From: Pseudomonas sp. dw_612
GTDB taxonomy: Bacteria; Pseudomonadota; Gammaproteobacteria; Pseudomonadales; Pseudomonadaceae
DNA length: 64,000 nt
Reading direction: 5' to 3'
Assembly (NCBI RefSeq): GCF_018449725.1
Contig: NZ_JAAVVC010000022.1
Coordinates: 1 to 64,000, forward strand
Each line of letters begins with the position of its first letter. Position 1 is the stretch's first letter. The translations under genes and the position numbers were made by a program. Shown piece after piece: positions 1-8,758 of the stretch. The notes under the pieces were generated by a model, which had not been told where the DNA came from, did no database searches, and worked only from the letters and a program-made list of their open reading frames with translations.

Positions 1-24
1 TGGCCCTACCGTTGAGGCGAACCG

Positions 25-963
25 ATGGACGTTTTCCAAACCATGCGTGTCTTCATCGCCGTCGCCCAAAGCGGCAGCTTCACGGCAGCCGCCGACCTGC
101 TGGACACCACCACAACCAACGTCTCCAAAGCGGTTTCCAGCCTCGAAGCCAGGTTGCAAACACGCCTGATCAACCGCACCACTCGACGCCTGGCGCTGAC
201 CGAAGCCGGCCTGCGCTATTTGCAGCGCTGCGAGAAGATTCTGGATGAAGTCCGTGAGGCCGATGAAGAGGCTGGCACCGCGCAGGTCATGCCGGTGGGC
301 CGGCTGAAGATTCATGCGATGGCCGCCATCGGCAATCATTACGTGATCGATGCCATCGCCCAATATCGCGAAACGCATCCCTCGGTCATGTTCGATTTGA
401 CCCTGACCAATCGGCTGCCGGATTTGCTGGAGGAGGGCTATGACATGTCGATTGTGCTGGCGCGGGATTTACCCGATTCAGGCTTTGTCGCGCAGCGCCT
501 CGGCATCACCTACAGCATCCTGTGCGCGTCGCCCGCGTACCTGAAGAAACGCGGCAGTCCCGATTCGCCGGGTGCGCTGGCTGCACATGATTGCCTGCGG
601 ATTGTTAACACGGTGATGCCGGTTGAAAACTGGGCATTCGAGGGGCCGGAAGGCGCGGAGACGGTGACCGTTCCGTTGTCGCCGTTTCATGTCAACACGG
701 CCGACGCCATGACGGTCGCCATATTGAGCGGGATGGGGATTGGTATTCAGCCGATTGCTTCGGCCGTCGAGGGCCTGAGAGCCGGCACGTTAATGCGCGT
801 ACTGCCCGAGTACCATCTGGAAGAGTTGAATTTGTTTGCGATCTACCCGTCACGCAAGTTCGTGGACGCGAAGATAAGAACCTGGGTGGAGTTTCTTAAG
901 GATTACATTCCAGGCGTGTTGGCCGAACATGCAAAAGTTGTCAGTTCATCAAAGAAGCGATAG
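25..963 (+). CDS. LysR-family transcriptional regulator
   Basis: DNA-binding regulator of 312 residues, the usual LysR length. An N-terminal winged helix-turn-helix (about residues 1-60, with the typical SFTAAADLL and VSKAVSSLE helices) is followed by a periplasmic-binding-like effector domain (about 90-290). The style is that of the CrgA/DmlR subgroup. The start follows a GAGGCG ribosome-binding site about 5 bases upstream. No clear target is adjacent, because the upstream gene lies outside the window and the next gene is a convergent DUF2790 protein. The effector cannot be inferred. Confidence 0.9.
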   Translation: MDVFQTMRVFIAVAQSGSFTAAADLLDTTTTNVSKAVSSLEARLQTRLINRTTRRLALTEAGLRYLQRCEKILDEVREADEEAGTAQVMPVGRLKIHAMAAIGNHYVIDAIAQYRETHPSVMFDLTLTNRLPDLLEEGYDMSIVLARDLPDSGFVAQRLGITYSILCASPAYLKKRGSPDSPGALAAHDCLRIVNTVMPVENWAFEGPEGAETVTVPLSPFHVNTADAMTVAILSGMGIGIQPIASAVEGLRAGTLMRVLPEYHLEELNLFAIYPSRKFVDAKIRTWVEFLKDYIPGVLAEHAKVVSSSKKR

Positions 964-1014
964 TGGCTGGCGCCGCAGGTATGGAGTGTCGACCCTCCAT
1001 CGTCTGCACGGTCC

Positions 1015-1272
1015 TCAACCGTTTGAACAGCCAGTGCCCATGATTGAATACTCAAGGATGTGGCGTTGGCCCTGGGAGTCTTCGTAGGTCATTTGGGTCG
1101 GCACCGGACCACATTTGTCGGCGGTATCCGAGATCGAAATGATCTTCTGGATATCGAGTTTCATGCCGTAGCTGTAGCTCTCAACCGGGGTGTTGCCGGG
1201 CGCGTCGTCTGCAAAGGCAGGGGTGCCGATACCGAGCAGGGCAAAAAGAATCGCAGCACTTGAAAGTTTCAT
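1015..1272 (-). CDS. DUF2790 small secreted protein
   Basis: An 85-residue protein with a Sec signal peptide (about residues 1-21, ending AFADD) and a mature domain carrying the YSYGMKLDI and MTYEDSQGQRHILEY signatures of DUF2790, a family found mainly in Pseudomonas. Two cysteines in the mature part (in DKCGP and the C-terminal GTGCSNG) could form a disulfide. The function is not known; a periplasmic location is inferred from the signal peptide. The chosen ATG begins at the signal peptide; an upstream in-frame ATG would put seven extra residues in front of it. Confidence 0.8.
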   Translation of the reverse strand: MKLSSAAILFALLGIGTPAFADDAPGNTPVESYSYGMKLDIQKIISISDTADKCGPVPTQMTYEDSQGQRHILEYSIMGTGCSNG

Positions 1273-1419
1273 GATGTTCACCGTCTCGTCCAAGGGTTAG
1301 TTGTTTACCTCGGGGAGCTGTTTGCTCACCGGGTAGAGACGATGCTAGGTGTTTGACCTGCCCCCAAACAGCGGAGTACTGGACAAACACTGTTGCCGGA
1401 TTGCGCATGAATAGAACGG

Positions 1420-2274
1420 TTATGCCGTTTCCAGCTGACTCAGCAACCACTCACAGAAACTTCGCGCGTTGCTTTCACTGTCGCGATGGGTCAACAGCGC
1501 CCAGTTCGGGCCGCGAATGGTTTGCTCCACCAAGGGTTGCAACGAGCCATTGGCGCGGGCCGAACAACTCAATAATTCGCTGACTAACGCGATACCCAGT
1601 CCCGCACATGCGGCATCGAGCAACAGGCCGGGATCGGAGAAATTCAGCCCCTGACCCTGCTGGCCGACATCGATACCAGCCTCCACCGCCCAGTGGCTCC
1701 AATCCATTTCCCGCTCGCCGTGCAGGGTGGTTCGTTCTGTGGATGGCAGCGCCAACACGCTCGGATGACACGCCGGATAGAGGCGGTCGGCGTGCAGCAC
1801 TTTGAAGCTGCATTCGGCCTGGGAACTGATGTCATCGCGCACTGCGACGTCGATGGTCTGGGTGGTCATGTCCGGCACTTCATCGGTGCTGTAGATCCAC
1901 AGATCCACTTCCGGATGCTCGCGGCGAAAATCCCCCAGGCGCGGCAGCAGCCAGTGACGGGCGAACGCCGGCGTGGTGTTGAGCACCAGTTGATTGGGTT
2001 TCTGATACTGCCCGAGGCGGCGAATGCCGACCGCCAATTGTTGCAGCAGCGCTTGGGTGGTGCTGAGCAAATCGTGACCGGCATCGGTCAGGCTGACGCT
2101 GCGGCCGCTGCGAAAAAACAACGGCTGCTCAAGGTACGCCTCAAGACTGCGAATCTGCTGGCTGATGGCCGATTGGGTCAGGTGCAGCTCGGCGGCAGCC
2201 TTGTGAAAACTGCCCAGTCGCGCGGCGGCTTCAAAGCCGCGAAGGGTGCTGAGCGGGGGCCAGTGCTTGAGCAT
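1420..2274 (-). CDS. LysR-family regulator, GcvA-like, divergent from the agmatine operon
   Basis: A 284-residue LysR protein whose N-terminus (LKHWPPLSTLRGFEAAARLGSF) is typical of the GcvA-like branch. The HTH spans about residues 6-65 and the ligand domain about 90-280. It is transcribed away from the agmatine operon, with about 130 bp between the two starts, so it is a plausible regulator of that operon in response to agmatine or a product. That role is inferred from position only. No in-frame damage is seen. Confidence 0.88.
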   Translation of the reverse strand: MLKHWPPLSTLRGFEAAARLGSFHKAAAELHLTQSAISQQIRSLEAYLEQPLFFRSGRSVSLTDAGHDLLSTTQALLQQLAVGIRRLGQYQKPNQLVLNTTPAFARHWLLPRLGDFRREHPEVDLWIYSTDEVPDMTTQTIDVAVRDDISSQAECSFKVLHADRLYPACHPSVLALPSTERTTLHGEREMDWSHWAVEAGIDVGQQGQGLNFSDPGLLLDAACAGLGIALVSELLSCSARANGSLQPLVEQTIRGPNWALLTHRDSESNARSFCEWLLSQLETA

Positions 2275-2408
2275 ATTGATAAGTTCCTCTAATCACTTTT
2301 CTGCAAAATCCATCGTTTGTTCGCCCGATTTTACAGCCGTAGCATGCATGTCAAGCCCATCGAGGCAGTTTTCATTGAACACAATGACTTAACTAAAAGG
2401 TGTTTGTC

Positions 2409-3461
2409 ATGCAGCAAGATAAAAATCAAAACAGTGGCTGGATGATGCCGGCGGAGTGGGTCAAGCACGCCGCGACCTGGATGGTCTGGCCACACAACCA
2501 GGCACTCTGGGAGTCGGGTTGGTGCGTCACCTTGCCGTTGGTGCAAGAGGATTTCGCGCGCGTGGCCAACGCGATTGCCCGGTTCGAACCGGTGAAAATG
2601 GTGGTTGATCCATCGGCTATCGCCAGCGCCAAAGCGCTGTGCGGGTCCAACATCGAATTGATCCCGCTGGCGGTGAACGACAGTTGGTGCCGCGACTCCG
2701 GCCCGAGCTTCGTTTGCCATCCGCAACAAGGCCTGGCCGGGGTGAGTTGGCGCTTTAATGCCTGGGGCGGCAAGTCGGCCCACAACTTGGACGAAAGCCT
2801 GGCGCGCCGTGCGCTCAATCACTTGGGCGTGCCGTGCTTTGGCACGCCGTTGAGCAACGAAGGCGGGGCGATTCATGTCGATGGCGAAGGCACGCTGATC
2901 ACCACCGAATCGGTGTTGCTCAACGCCAATCGCAACCCGTACATCAGCAAATCCGAGATGGAAGCTATCTTCAGCCGACTGCTCGGTGTGAAGAAAACCA
3001 TCTGGCTGCCGGGCGATCCGGATTACGTGACCGGTGACATGACCGATGGCCACGTCGATGGCGTCTGTGCCTTCGCCCGTCCTGGCGTGTTGCTGGTGGA
3101 CGCGACCCACGACCAGCAGTCGGTGTACGCCGAAGTGGCCCGGGAAAACCGTCGCGCCCTGGAACTGGCCACCGATGCCCAAGGCCGTCAGTTCGAGCTG
3201 ATCGAGTTGTACGAAGCCACCGAAGCGGTGGACACCGATGCCGAAGTGTTCTGCGCGTCCTACACCAATTTCTACATCGCCAATGGCGCGATCATCATGC
3301 CGGCCTACGGCATCGACGCTGACCACGCGGCGGCCGAAGTCCTGGCTCAAGCGTTCCCGGGCCGCGAAGTGGTGCCGGTGCGCATCAATCACCTCGCCCA
3401 TGGCGGCGGCGGGGTGCATTGCATCACCCAGCAACAGCCTGCCTGGCCGGTGGAGGGTTGA
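2409..3461 (+). CDS. aguA: Agmatine deiminase (agu2A-type)
   Basis: Converts agmatine to N-carbamoylputrescine and ammonia in the cytoplasm. The 350-residue protein belongs to the porphyromonas-type peptidylarginine/agmatine deiminase family. The substrate-binding region with GGAIHVDGEGT and TESVLLN, and the C-terminal GGGGVHCITQ motif with the nucleophilic cysteine at residue 338, are present. The ATG at 2409 is preferred over an in-frame GTG at 2400, because AAAAGG lies 8 bases before it. It is the first gene of a four-gene operon, 4 bp from the amidase gene. No signal peptide, unlike the fourth gene. P. aeruginosa PA14 is recalled to carry an agu2ABCA' operon of similar composition, in addition to its main aguBA genes. 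Confidence 0.93.
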   Translation: MQQDKNQNSGWMMPAEWVKHAATWMVWPHNQALWESGWCVTLPLVQEDFARVANAIARFEPVKMVVDPSAIASAKALCGSNIELIPLAVNDSWCRDSGPSFVCHPQQGLAGVSWRFNAWGGKSAHNLDESLARRALNHLGVPCFGTPLSNEGGAIHVDGEGTLITTESVLLNANRNPYISKSEMEAIFSRLLGVKKTIWLPGDPDYVTGDMTDGHVDGVCAFARPGVLLVDATHDQQSVYAEVARENRRALELATDAQGRQFELIELYEATEAVDTDAEVFCASYTNFYIANGAIIMPAYGIDADHAAAEVLAQAFPGREVVPVRINHLAHGGGGVHCITQQQPAWPVEG

Positions 3462-3465
3462 GGCC

Positions 3466-4374
3466 ATGACTTTGTTGACGATTGCCACCACCCAGATGCC
3501 GTGCACCTGGGACTTGCAGCACAACCTCGACCAAGCTGAGCAGTTGGTGCGCGAAGCGGCCGCGAAAGGCGCCCAGGTGATCCTGTTGCAGGAGCTGTTT
3601 GCCACGCCGTATTTCTGCATCGAACAGAGCCACAAGCACTTGGCCCTGGCCGAAGAGTATCGAGACAGTCACGTGCTCAAACGCTTTGCCGCATTGGCCA
3701 AGGAGTTGGGCGTGGTGCTGCCGCTGAGCTGGTTCGAAAAGGCCGGCAATGCGTACTTCAATTCTCTGAGCGTGGCCGATGCCGACGGACGCTTGCTGGG
3801 GGTGTACCGCAAGACCCACATCCCCAACGCCATCGGTTATCAGGAGAAGGAATATTTCAGCCCCGGCGATACCGGTTTCCGGGTCTGGGACACCGCGTTC
3901 GGGCGCATCGGCGTAGGTATTTGCTGGGATCAGTGGTTCCCCGAAACCGCGCGCTGCCTGGCATTGATGGGCGCCGAAGTGTTGCTGTTTCCCACCGCCA
4001 TTGGCTCTGAACCGGGTTGCGCGGCGCTGGACTCTCGCGATCACTGGCAGATGACCATGCGCGGGCATGCGGCGGCCAATCTGTTGCCGGTGGTGGCGTC
4101 CAATCGCGTCGGCCGGGAAGTGGCGACCACCGATCCGAGCTTGCAGATGAGCTTCTATGGCTCGTCGTTTATCTGCAATCACAAGGGCAAATTGCTCGCC
4201 GAGGCCGACCGCGACAGCACCGGTGTGCGGGTGCACAGCCTGGACCTGTCCACCATGCGCGAAGAGCGCCTGAGCTGGGGCATCTACCGCGACCGCCGCC
4301 CGGACATGTATGGCGCGCTGTTAAGCCAGGACGGCCGTCATCTCCATTCTCGCTGGGCCACTCAAGGGGTTTGA
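3466..4374 (+). CDS. aguB: N-carbamoylputrescine amidohydrolase
   Basis: Hydrolyses N-carbamoylputrescine to putrescine, CO2 and ammonia, the second step of agmatine use. It is a 302-residue nitrilase-superfamily protein with the catalytic triad visible: Glu43 (LLQELF), Lys116 (YRKTHIPN) and Cys153 (GVGICWDQWFPE). The last motif is characteristic of the AguB branch. The start at 3466 lies 4 bp after the deiminase stop, with GGAGGG upstream inside the preceding gene. The next gene starts 2 bp after its stop, so the genes are likely translationally coupled. Confidence 0.93.
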   Translation: MTLLTIATTQMPCTWDLQHNLDQAEQLVREAAAKGAQVILLQELFATPYFCIEQSHKHLALAEEYRDSHVLKRFAALAKELGVVLPLSWFEKAGNAYFNSLSVADADGRLLGVYRKTHIPNAIGYQEKEYFSPGDTGFRVWDTAFGRIGVGICWDQWFPETARCLALMGAEVLLFPTAIGSEPGCAALDSRDHWQMTMRGHAAANLLPVVASNRVGREVATTDPSLQMSFYGSSFICNHKGKLLAEADRDSTGVRVHSLDLSTMREERLSWGIYRDRRPDMYGALLSQDGRHLHSRWATQGV

Positions 4375-4376
4375 AC

Positions 4377-5474
4377 ATGCGCATTGCCAACCAACTGCTG
4401 CTCGCGGCCCTGACACTGGCGGGTGCCACGCCATCGCTGCACGCCGAAGAGAAAACCCTGCGGCTGTACAACTGGGCGGACTATTTTGCCGAAGATACGT
4501 TGAGCCAATTCACCGCCGAAACCGGGATCAAAGTGATCTACGACGTCATGGATGGCAGTGAAACCCTCGAAGCCAAGATGCTCGCTGGCGGCAGTGGTTA
4601 TGACCTGATCTTCCCCGGTGACACGGTGTCCGAACGCTTGATGCGTGCCGGCAGCCTGTTGCCGCTGGATCAGTCCAGACTCACCGCCGTGGGCGACATC
4701 GAGCCCGGTCTGCAGAAGCTGCGCAGCCATTACGAATATTCGAGCAAAGCCACCGTGCCCTACACCTGGGGCACCATCGGCCTGACTTACAACGCCGAGC
4801 AAATCAAACAACGGTTGCCGGATGCACCGGTCAACAGTCTCGACATGCTGTTCAAACCGGAACTGGCGAGCAAATTCGCGGACTGCGGTATCTCTATGAT
4901 CGACTCGCCCGATGAAGTGCTGGCGGTGGTGCTCAACTACCTCGGCCGCGAGCCACGCAGTGCCAAGCCCGAAGACCTGGCCGCGGCGAGTGAACTGCTG
5001 ATGAAATTGCGGCCGTACATTCGCAAGTTCCAGTCGCAACCGGTGACCGATCTGGTGAACGGCAACCTGTGCCTGTCCCTCGGTTACAGCGGTGACATGA
5101 CCCAGGCGCAACGTACCTCGGACAGCGCTGGCAAGACCACTTCGTTCCAGTACCGCATTCCGCGCGAAGGCACGACGGTGTGGATGGACACCATGGCGAT
5201 TCCGGTCGACGCCAAACATCCGGAGTACGCCTATGCGTTTATCAACTTCGTCATGCGCCCGGAGAACATGGCCGCCATCAGCAATTTCACCGGTTACCCA
5301 ACGTCCAATGCCAAGGCGCGCCCGAGCGTCGATGCCGCAATGCGCAACAACCCGGATATTTACCTCGACGAGGCCACTTACGCGCGGTTGATTCCCGGTA
5401 AGGACATTCCCCAGGCCGATATGCGGGCGCGGATGCGCACCTGGACCAAGTTTAAAACGGCGACCGCGAAATGA
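4377..5474 (+). CDS. Polyamine ABC transporter periplasmic binding protein (PotF-like)
   Basis: A 365-residue solute-binding protein with a Sec signal peptide (about residues 1-22, cleaved after SLHA) and the LRLYNWADYF start typical of PotD/PotF polyamine-binding proteins. It should bind agmatine, putrescine or the carbamoyl intermediate in the periplasm. No permease or ATPase gene accompanies it, so it must share a transporter encoded elsewhere or serve a sensing role. Its stop overlaps an upstream in-frame ATG of the next gene (ATGA at 5471). It corresponds to the third gene of agu2-type operons. Confidence 0.9.
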   Translation: MRIANQLLLAALTLAGATPSLHAEEKTLRLYNWADYFAEDTLSQFTAETGIKVIYDVMDGSETLEAKMLAGGSGYDLIFPGDTVSERLMRAGSLLPLDQSRLTAVGDIEPGLQKLRSHYEYSSKATVPYTWGTIGLTYNAEQIKQRLPDAPVNSLDMLFKPELASKFADCGISMIDSPDEVLAVVLNYLGREPRSAKPEDLAAASELLMKLRPYIRKFQSQPVTDLVNGNLCLSLGYSGDMTQAQRTSDSAGKTTSFQYRIPREGTTVWMDTMAIPVDAKHPEYAYAFINFVMRPENMAAISNFTGYPTSNAKARPSVDAAMRNNPDIYLDEATYARLIPGKDIPQADMRARMRTWTKFKTATAK

Positions 5475-5494
5475 CTTCAGAAAGAGATCAGCAC

Positions 5495-6616
5495 ATGTCG
5501 ACGCGTCGTGAGTTCATCAAGCAGGTTTCGGTGGTGGCCAGTCTGGGCGCTGCCGTGTCCATGGGCCTGACGCCGTCGCTCCTGCAAGCGGCCACGCCGG
5601 GCGTTTGGCACATGCCGGATGAGGGCGATAAACACGAGCGGGCCTTCATCGCGTTTGGCGCCCAACAGGCGATCTGGGAGGATTTCACTGCCGACGTGCA
5701 AGCGGCCATCGGCCTGATAGCGCGCACCATCGCCGGTTATGAACCGGTGACCGTGTTCTGTCGCCAGCGCGAGCGGGAGCTGGCCGAGGAGCACTGCGGC
5801 ACCACCAATATCACCTACGTCATCACCGAACTCGACGACATCTGGATGCGCGATATCGGCGCCAATTTTGTCGTCGATGGGCAAGGCGAACTGGGCGCCG
5901 TGGACTTCAACTTCAACGGCTGGGGCAACAAACAACAGCATCGCCAGGATGCGAAACTGGCGGCCCTGATTGCCCACGATGCGGAGGCCGATTATCTGCG
6001 CAGCGAATTGGTGGGCGAGGGCGGGGCGATCGAAGTGGACGGTCATGGCACGGGGATCATGACCGAAAGCAGCTGGATCAACCGCAATCGCAACCCCGAT
6101 TGGAGCAAGGCTGAAGTCGAACAAGAACTGATGGCCCGACTGGGCTTGCGCAAAATCATCTGGCTGCCGGGGATCAAGGGCAGGGACATCACCGATGCCC
6201 ACGTTGATTTCTACGCGCGTTTCATCAAGCCGGGCGTGGTGATCGCCAATCTCGACAATGACCCGCAGTCATACGATTACAAGGTCACCCGTGCGCATTT
6301 GCAGATTCTGAAAAACGCCACGGACGCCGACGGCCGCAAGTTACAGGTGCACACCGTGTCGCCACCGCTGAACCCGCGCAAGAGCAAGCTCAACCGCAAC
6401 AACCCGGACTTTGCGGCGGGCTACATCAATTACTTTGTGATTAACGGCGCCATCATTGCGCCCGAGTTTGGTGACAAAGCGGCGGACACCAAGGCTTTTG
6501 AACTGTTGTCCGCGCTCTATCCGGACCGTGAAGTGGTGCAACTCAACATCGACGCCGTCTCTGCCGGAGGCGGCGGAATTCACTGCGTGACCAGTCATCA
6601 ACCGTTCGTCCAGTGA
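5495..6616 (+). CDS. Tat-exported agmatine deiminase paralogue (agu2A'-type)
   Basis: A 373-residue agmatine/peptidylarginine deiminase family protein carrying a twin-arginine signal (STRREFIK followed by a hydrophobic stretch, about residues 2-32). It should act in the periplasm on agmatine or a related guanidino compound. Family features are present: GEGGAIEVDGHGT, TESSWINRNRNP and the C-terminal GGGGIHC with the catalytic cysteine. It is only moderately similar to the first deiminase of the operon. The start at 5495 puts the Tat motif at the N-terminus; an alternative ATG at 5471 overlaps the previous stop and adds eight residues. Confidence 0.88.
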   Translation: MSTRREFIKQVSVVASLGAAVSMGLTPSLLQAATPGVWHMPDEGDKHERAFIAFGAQQAIWEDFTADVQAAIGLIARTIAGYEPVTVFCRQRERELAEEHCGTTNITYVITELDDIWMRDIGANFVVDGQGELGAVDFNFNGWGNKQQHRQDAKLAALIAHDAEADYLRSELVGEGGAIEVDGHGTGIMTESSWINRNRNPDWSKAEVEQELMARLGLRKIIWLPGIKGRDITDAHVDFYARFIKPGVVIANLDNDPQSYDYKVTRAHLQILKNATDADGRKLQVHTVSPPLNPRKSKLNRNNPDFAAGYINYFVINGAIIAPEFGDKAADTKAFELLSALYPDREVVQLNIDAVSAGGGGIHCVTSHQPFVQ

Positions 6617-6700
6617 CAAGTGGCTGTTTTAAAACAAATTAATAAGGGGTGGGGGCTTCCCAGACGACGGGAAAGTTGATAAATTCCCGCCCGCTCTTGC

Positions 6701-6775
6701 AGGGGCGTCGCCAAGCGGTAAGGCAGCAGGTTTTGATCCTGCCATGCGTTGGTTCAAATCCAGCCGCCCCTGCCA
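6701..6775 (+). tRNA. tRNA-Gln (anticodon UUG)
   Basis: A 75-nt cloverleaf. The acceptor arm is AGGGGCG paired with CGCCCCT followed by GCCA, with CCA encoded. The anticodon arm GCAGG/CCTGC (6726-6730 and 6738-6742) holds the loop TTTTGAT with anticodon TTG at 6733-6735. The T arm contains GGTTCAAATCC. The sequence closely resembles bacterial tRNA-Gln. A strong terminator follows 12 bp later, so this is probably a single-gene transcript. Confidence 0.96.
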
Positions 6776-6787
6776 TATTCCTGATAG

Positions 6788-6824
6788 AAAAGGGGACAGA
6801 TCGATTGATCTGTCCCCTTTTTTT
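6788..6824 (+). terminator. Rho-independent terminator after tRNA-Gln
   Basis: A 15-bp perfect stem (AAAAGGGGACAGATC and its complement, 6788-6802 and 6807-6821) with a GATT loop, running into a T tract. It is symmetric enough to also serve the convergent gene that ends at 6840. Confidence 0.9.
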
Positions 6825-6839
6825 GTCCGCCGGCGAGGC

Positions 6840-7091
6840 TCAGCGCTGAGCGTGGTGCGCCAGCCAGGTCTCGACCACGCGACGATCCAGCTCTTCCCAA
6901 TCCGCCATCCCCAACACCCGTGTGGTGTTCAAGCCGCGCAAATAACCGCGCAACTGATGCGCCGTGGCGCGCACGCGTTCCGAATCGGCTGCGTTTTCAC
7001 CCAACACGGTTTCGTAATCGACCAGGTATTCCGCCACTCGATCACGGAACTCGGGCAGGACGGCATCGCGGATCAGGTCAAAAGTGCGCAC
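6840..7091 (-). CDS. Conserved hypothetical protein, 83 aa
   Basis: A small, charged, mostly helical soluble protein of 83 residues with no signal peptide, membrane segment or cysteines. I do not recognise a domain. It ends 16 bp from the tRNA terminator, which probably also ends its transcript. The length, good codon usage and absence of a better frame support a real gene. The repeated acidic/basic pattern and the HQLRGYLRGL segment suggest a compact helical bundle. The function is unknown. Confidence 0.6.
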   Translation of the reverse strand: MRTFDLIRDAVLPEFRDRVAEYLVDYETVLGENAADSERVRATAHQLRGYLRGLNTTRVLGMADWEELDRRVVETWLAHHAQR

Positions 7092-7250
7092 GGGGAAATC
7101 CTTTTAGTTGTAGTCGGGCTGTCACGCAGTCTGCACGTGGCGCAACTATTGGTTCAAGCAATAGTGACAATCAAGAATCACAAGTTCTGCTTTGCCGGGT
7201 AAACGTCGAAAATCGCCTCCATCGAAAACGTTGCTCAAGGAACATGTGCG

Positions 7251-7586
7251 ATGAAGACACTGAGCCAACTGGCTGTCATGACGCTGCTGCTAGCCGGTTG
7301 CGCCTCAGCGCCTAATGACCCGACGCTGACCCTGCAGACGAAAAAAACGCCTGCCGAATACGCTGATTGCATCGTGCCCAAACTTCAAGGCAACGCACTG
7401 GCCCCGACGGTCTCGCAAACCCAGCGCAGCTACCGGATCGTGGTGCCGAGCAAAGTCACGGCGAACAACGTGCTGGAAGCCTATAAGACACCGAGCGGCG
7501 GCAAGGTGTTTGTGTATGAACGCCACTTGCTGGCATCGAACTTCATGCCTTCGAGTTTCGAGCGCGCCGCGCAGGAATGCCTGTAA
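7251..7586 (+). CDS. Small lipoprotein, 111 aa
   Basis: A signal peptide with a lipobox (MTLLLAGC, lipidated cysteine about residue 17) is followed by a soluble domain of about 94 residues. CASAPNDPTL at the mature N-terminus has no Asp at +2, so outer-membrane sorting is expected. A pair of cysteines (in YADCIVP and the C-terminal QECL) may form a disulfide. The start follows an AAGGAACA-type site. A terminator lies about 55 bp downstream. The function is unknown. Confidence 0.75.
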   Translation: MKTLSQLAVMTLLLAGCASAPNDPTLTLQTKKTPAEYADCIVPKLQGNALAPTVSQTQRSYRIVVPSKVTANNVLEAYKTPSGGKVFVYERHLLASNFMPSSFERAAQECL

Positions 7587-7641
7587 CCGATCAACGTTTT
7601 TAACGATGCTCCTTTGGTTGGCCGCAACCAACCAATTTTTT

Positions 7642-7675
7642 GCCCCGCACCCCATTGGGTCGCGGGGCTTTTTTT
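7642..7675 (+). terminator. Rho-independent terminator of the small lipoprotein gene
   Basis: Stem GCCCCGC (7642-7648) and GCGGGGC (7662-7668), followed by seven T residues. Confidence 0.85.
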
Positions 7676-7711
7676 GCGTGCAGGTTTTTTGCACCGCAGC
7701 AGTGAGTCCGC

Positions 7712-8629
7712 CTAGTTGAAGGTCGATGAATCAATCAGCCCTTTGGTTTCACCGACGATCCTCGCGGCGTCCCGTGCCGGCGGCAGGCCAAAGATCCGCG
7801 CGTAGTCTCGGCTGAACTGGGTCGCGCTTTCATAGCCGACCTCGAACGCCGCGCTGGTCACGCTTTTGGCACTGGCCACCATCAGCGATCGGGCCTGCAG
7901 CAATCGAACCCGTTTTTGATACTGCAACGGGCTCAACGTGGTGACGGCTTTGAAGTGCCGGTGGAACGCGGACACGCTCATCGCCGCTTTCTGGGCGAGG
8001 GCTTCAACCCGGATCGGTTCGGCGAAGTCGCGGCGGATCCGTTGAATGGCCAGGCTGACCCGTGCCATGGCGGTATCCGGCGCCGCGATTTCACGCAGCA
8101 TCCAGCCATGGGGACCTTGCAGAACACGGTAGAGGATCTCCCGCTCGTAGGCCGGCGCCAGGGCCGCGATGGATTCAGGGTGATCCATCAGCCGTAGCAT
8201 GCGCAGCCAGGCATCCATCAATTCAGGCGTGACGGCGGCCACCGAAAAACCGGCGTCGTGTTCGTAACGCCTGGCGGGCATCGGCACATCGGCCAGCAAT
8301 GTCGCCAGGACCGTCGGGTCAAGTGTCAGGCTGACCGCGAGATAAGGCTCGCCCGAGGCCGCCGGGTGCACGGTGCCCACCGCCGGCAACTCGATGGACA
8401 TGACAAAGTAAGTCGCCGGGTCATAGCGCAGCGTGCGGTCGCCGACGGTCATGGATTTGCTGCCCTGCAGGATCAGGTTGATCATCGGATCGTAAACAGC
8501 GGCCAGCAGGTGTTCAGGGATGGCGCCCTGGACCATGGCGACGCGCGGGATGCCCGTCTCGGTGCGGCGGTTTTCGGCCCGGGAAGCCAGGGCGCGAAGT
8601 TCATTCAGTGGGTTTGTCATAGGGATCAT
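7712..8629 (-). CDS. AraC-family regulator (YqhC-like), divergent from an SDR
   Basis: A 305-residue regulator with an N-terminal AraC_N-type sensor domain (about residues 15-175; LILQGSKSMTVGDR and YFVMSIELPAVG) and a C-terminal pair of HTH motifs (about 195-290; ALAQKAAMSVSAFHRHFKAVT and SAAFEVGYESATQFSRDYARIFG). This architecture matches YqhC-type activators of aldehyde reductases. It is divergent from the SDR at 8759 with about 130 bp between starts, making that gene the likely target. A close paralogue lies at 10891-11763. An internal ATG at 8620 is an equally good start. Confidence 0.9.
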   Translation of the reverse strand: MIPMTNPLNELRALASRAENRRTETGIPRVAMVQGAIPEHLLAAVYDPMINLILQGSKSMTVGDRTLRYDPATYFVMSIELPAVGTVHPAASGEPYLAVSLTLDPTVLATLLADVPMPARRYEHDAGFSVAAVTPELMDAWLRMLRLMDHPESIAALAPAYEREILYRVLQGPHGWMLREIAAPDTAMARVSLAIQRIRRDFAEPIRVEALAQKAAMSVSAFHRHFKAVTTLSPLQYQKRVRLLQARSLMVASAKSVTSAAFEVGYESATQFSRDYARIFGLPPARDAARIVGETKGLIDSSTFN

Positions 8630-8758
8630 CTGAACTCAAGGTGATGCGCCCCGGCAAGCAAAAAGCAGAAACAGGCAGGATTCGGGCAGGAACGGCTGCG
8701 CTCGTGGCGATGGCGATGATTACTGTGGTGACTCATCCCAGCGACATTGGAGCAACGA

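Noticed and set aside
2331..3635. A 434-codon minus-strand open frame opposite the agmatine deiminase
   Set aside because: It is the mirror frame of a high-GC gene whose plus-strand product has clear catalytic motifs. Its own translation has no family similarity and no start signal.
6701..6775. tRNA-Gln as an integration site for a mobile island
   Set aside because: No integrase, no repeated tRNA 3' end and normal composition on both sides.
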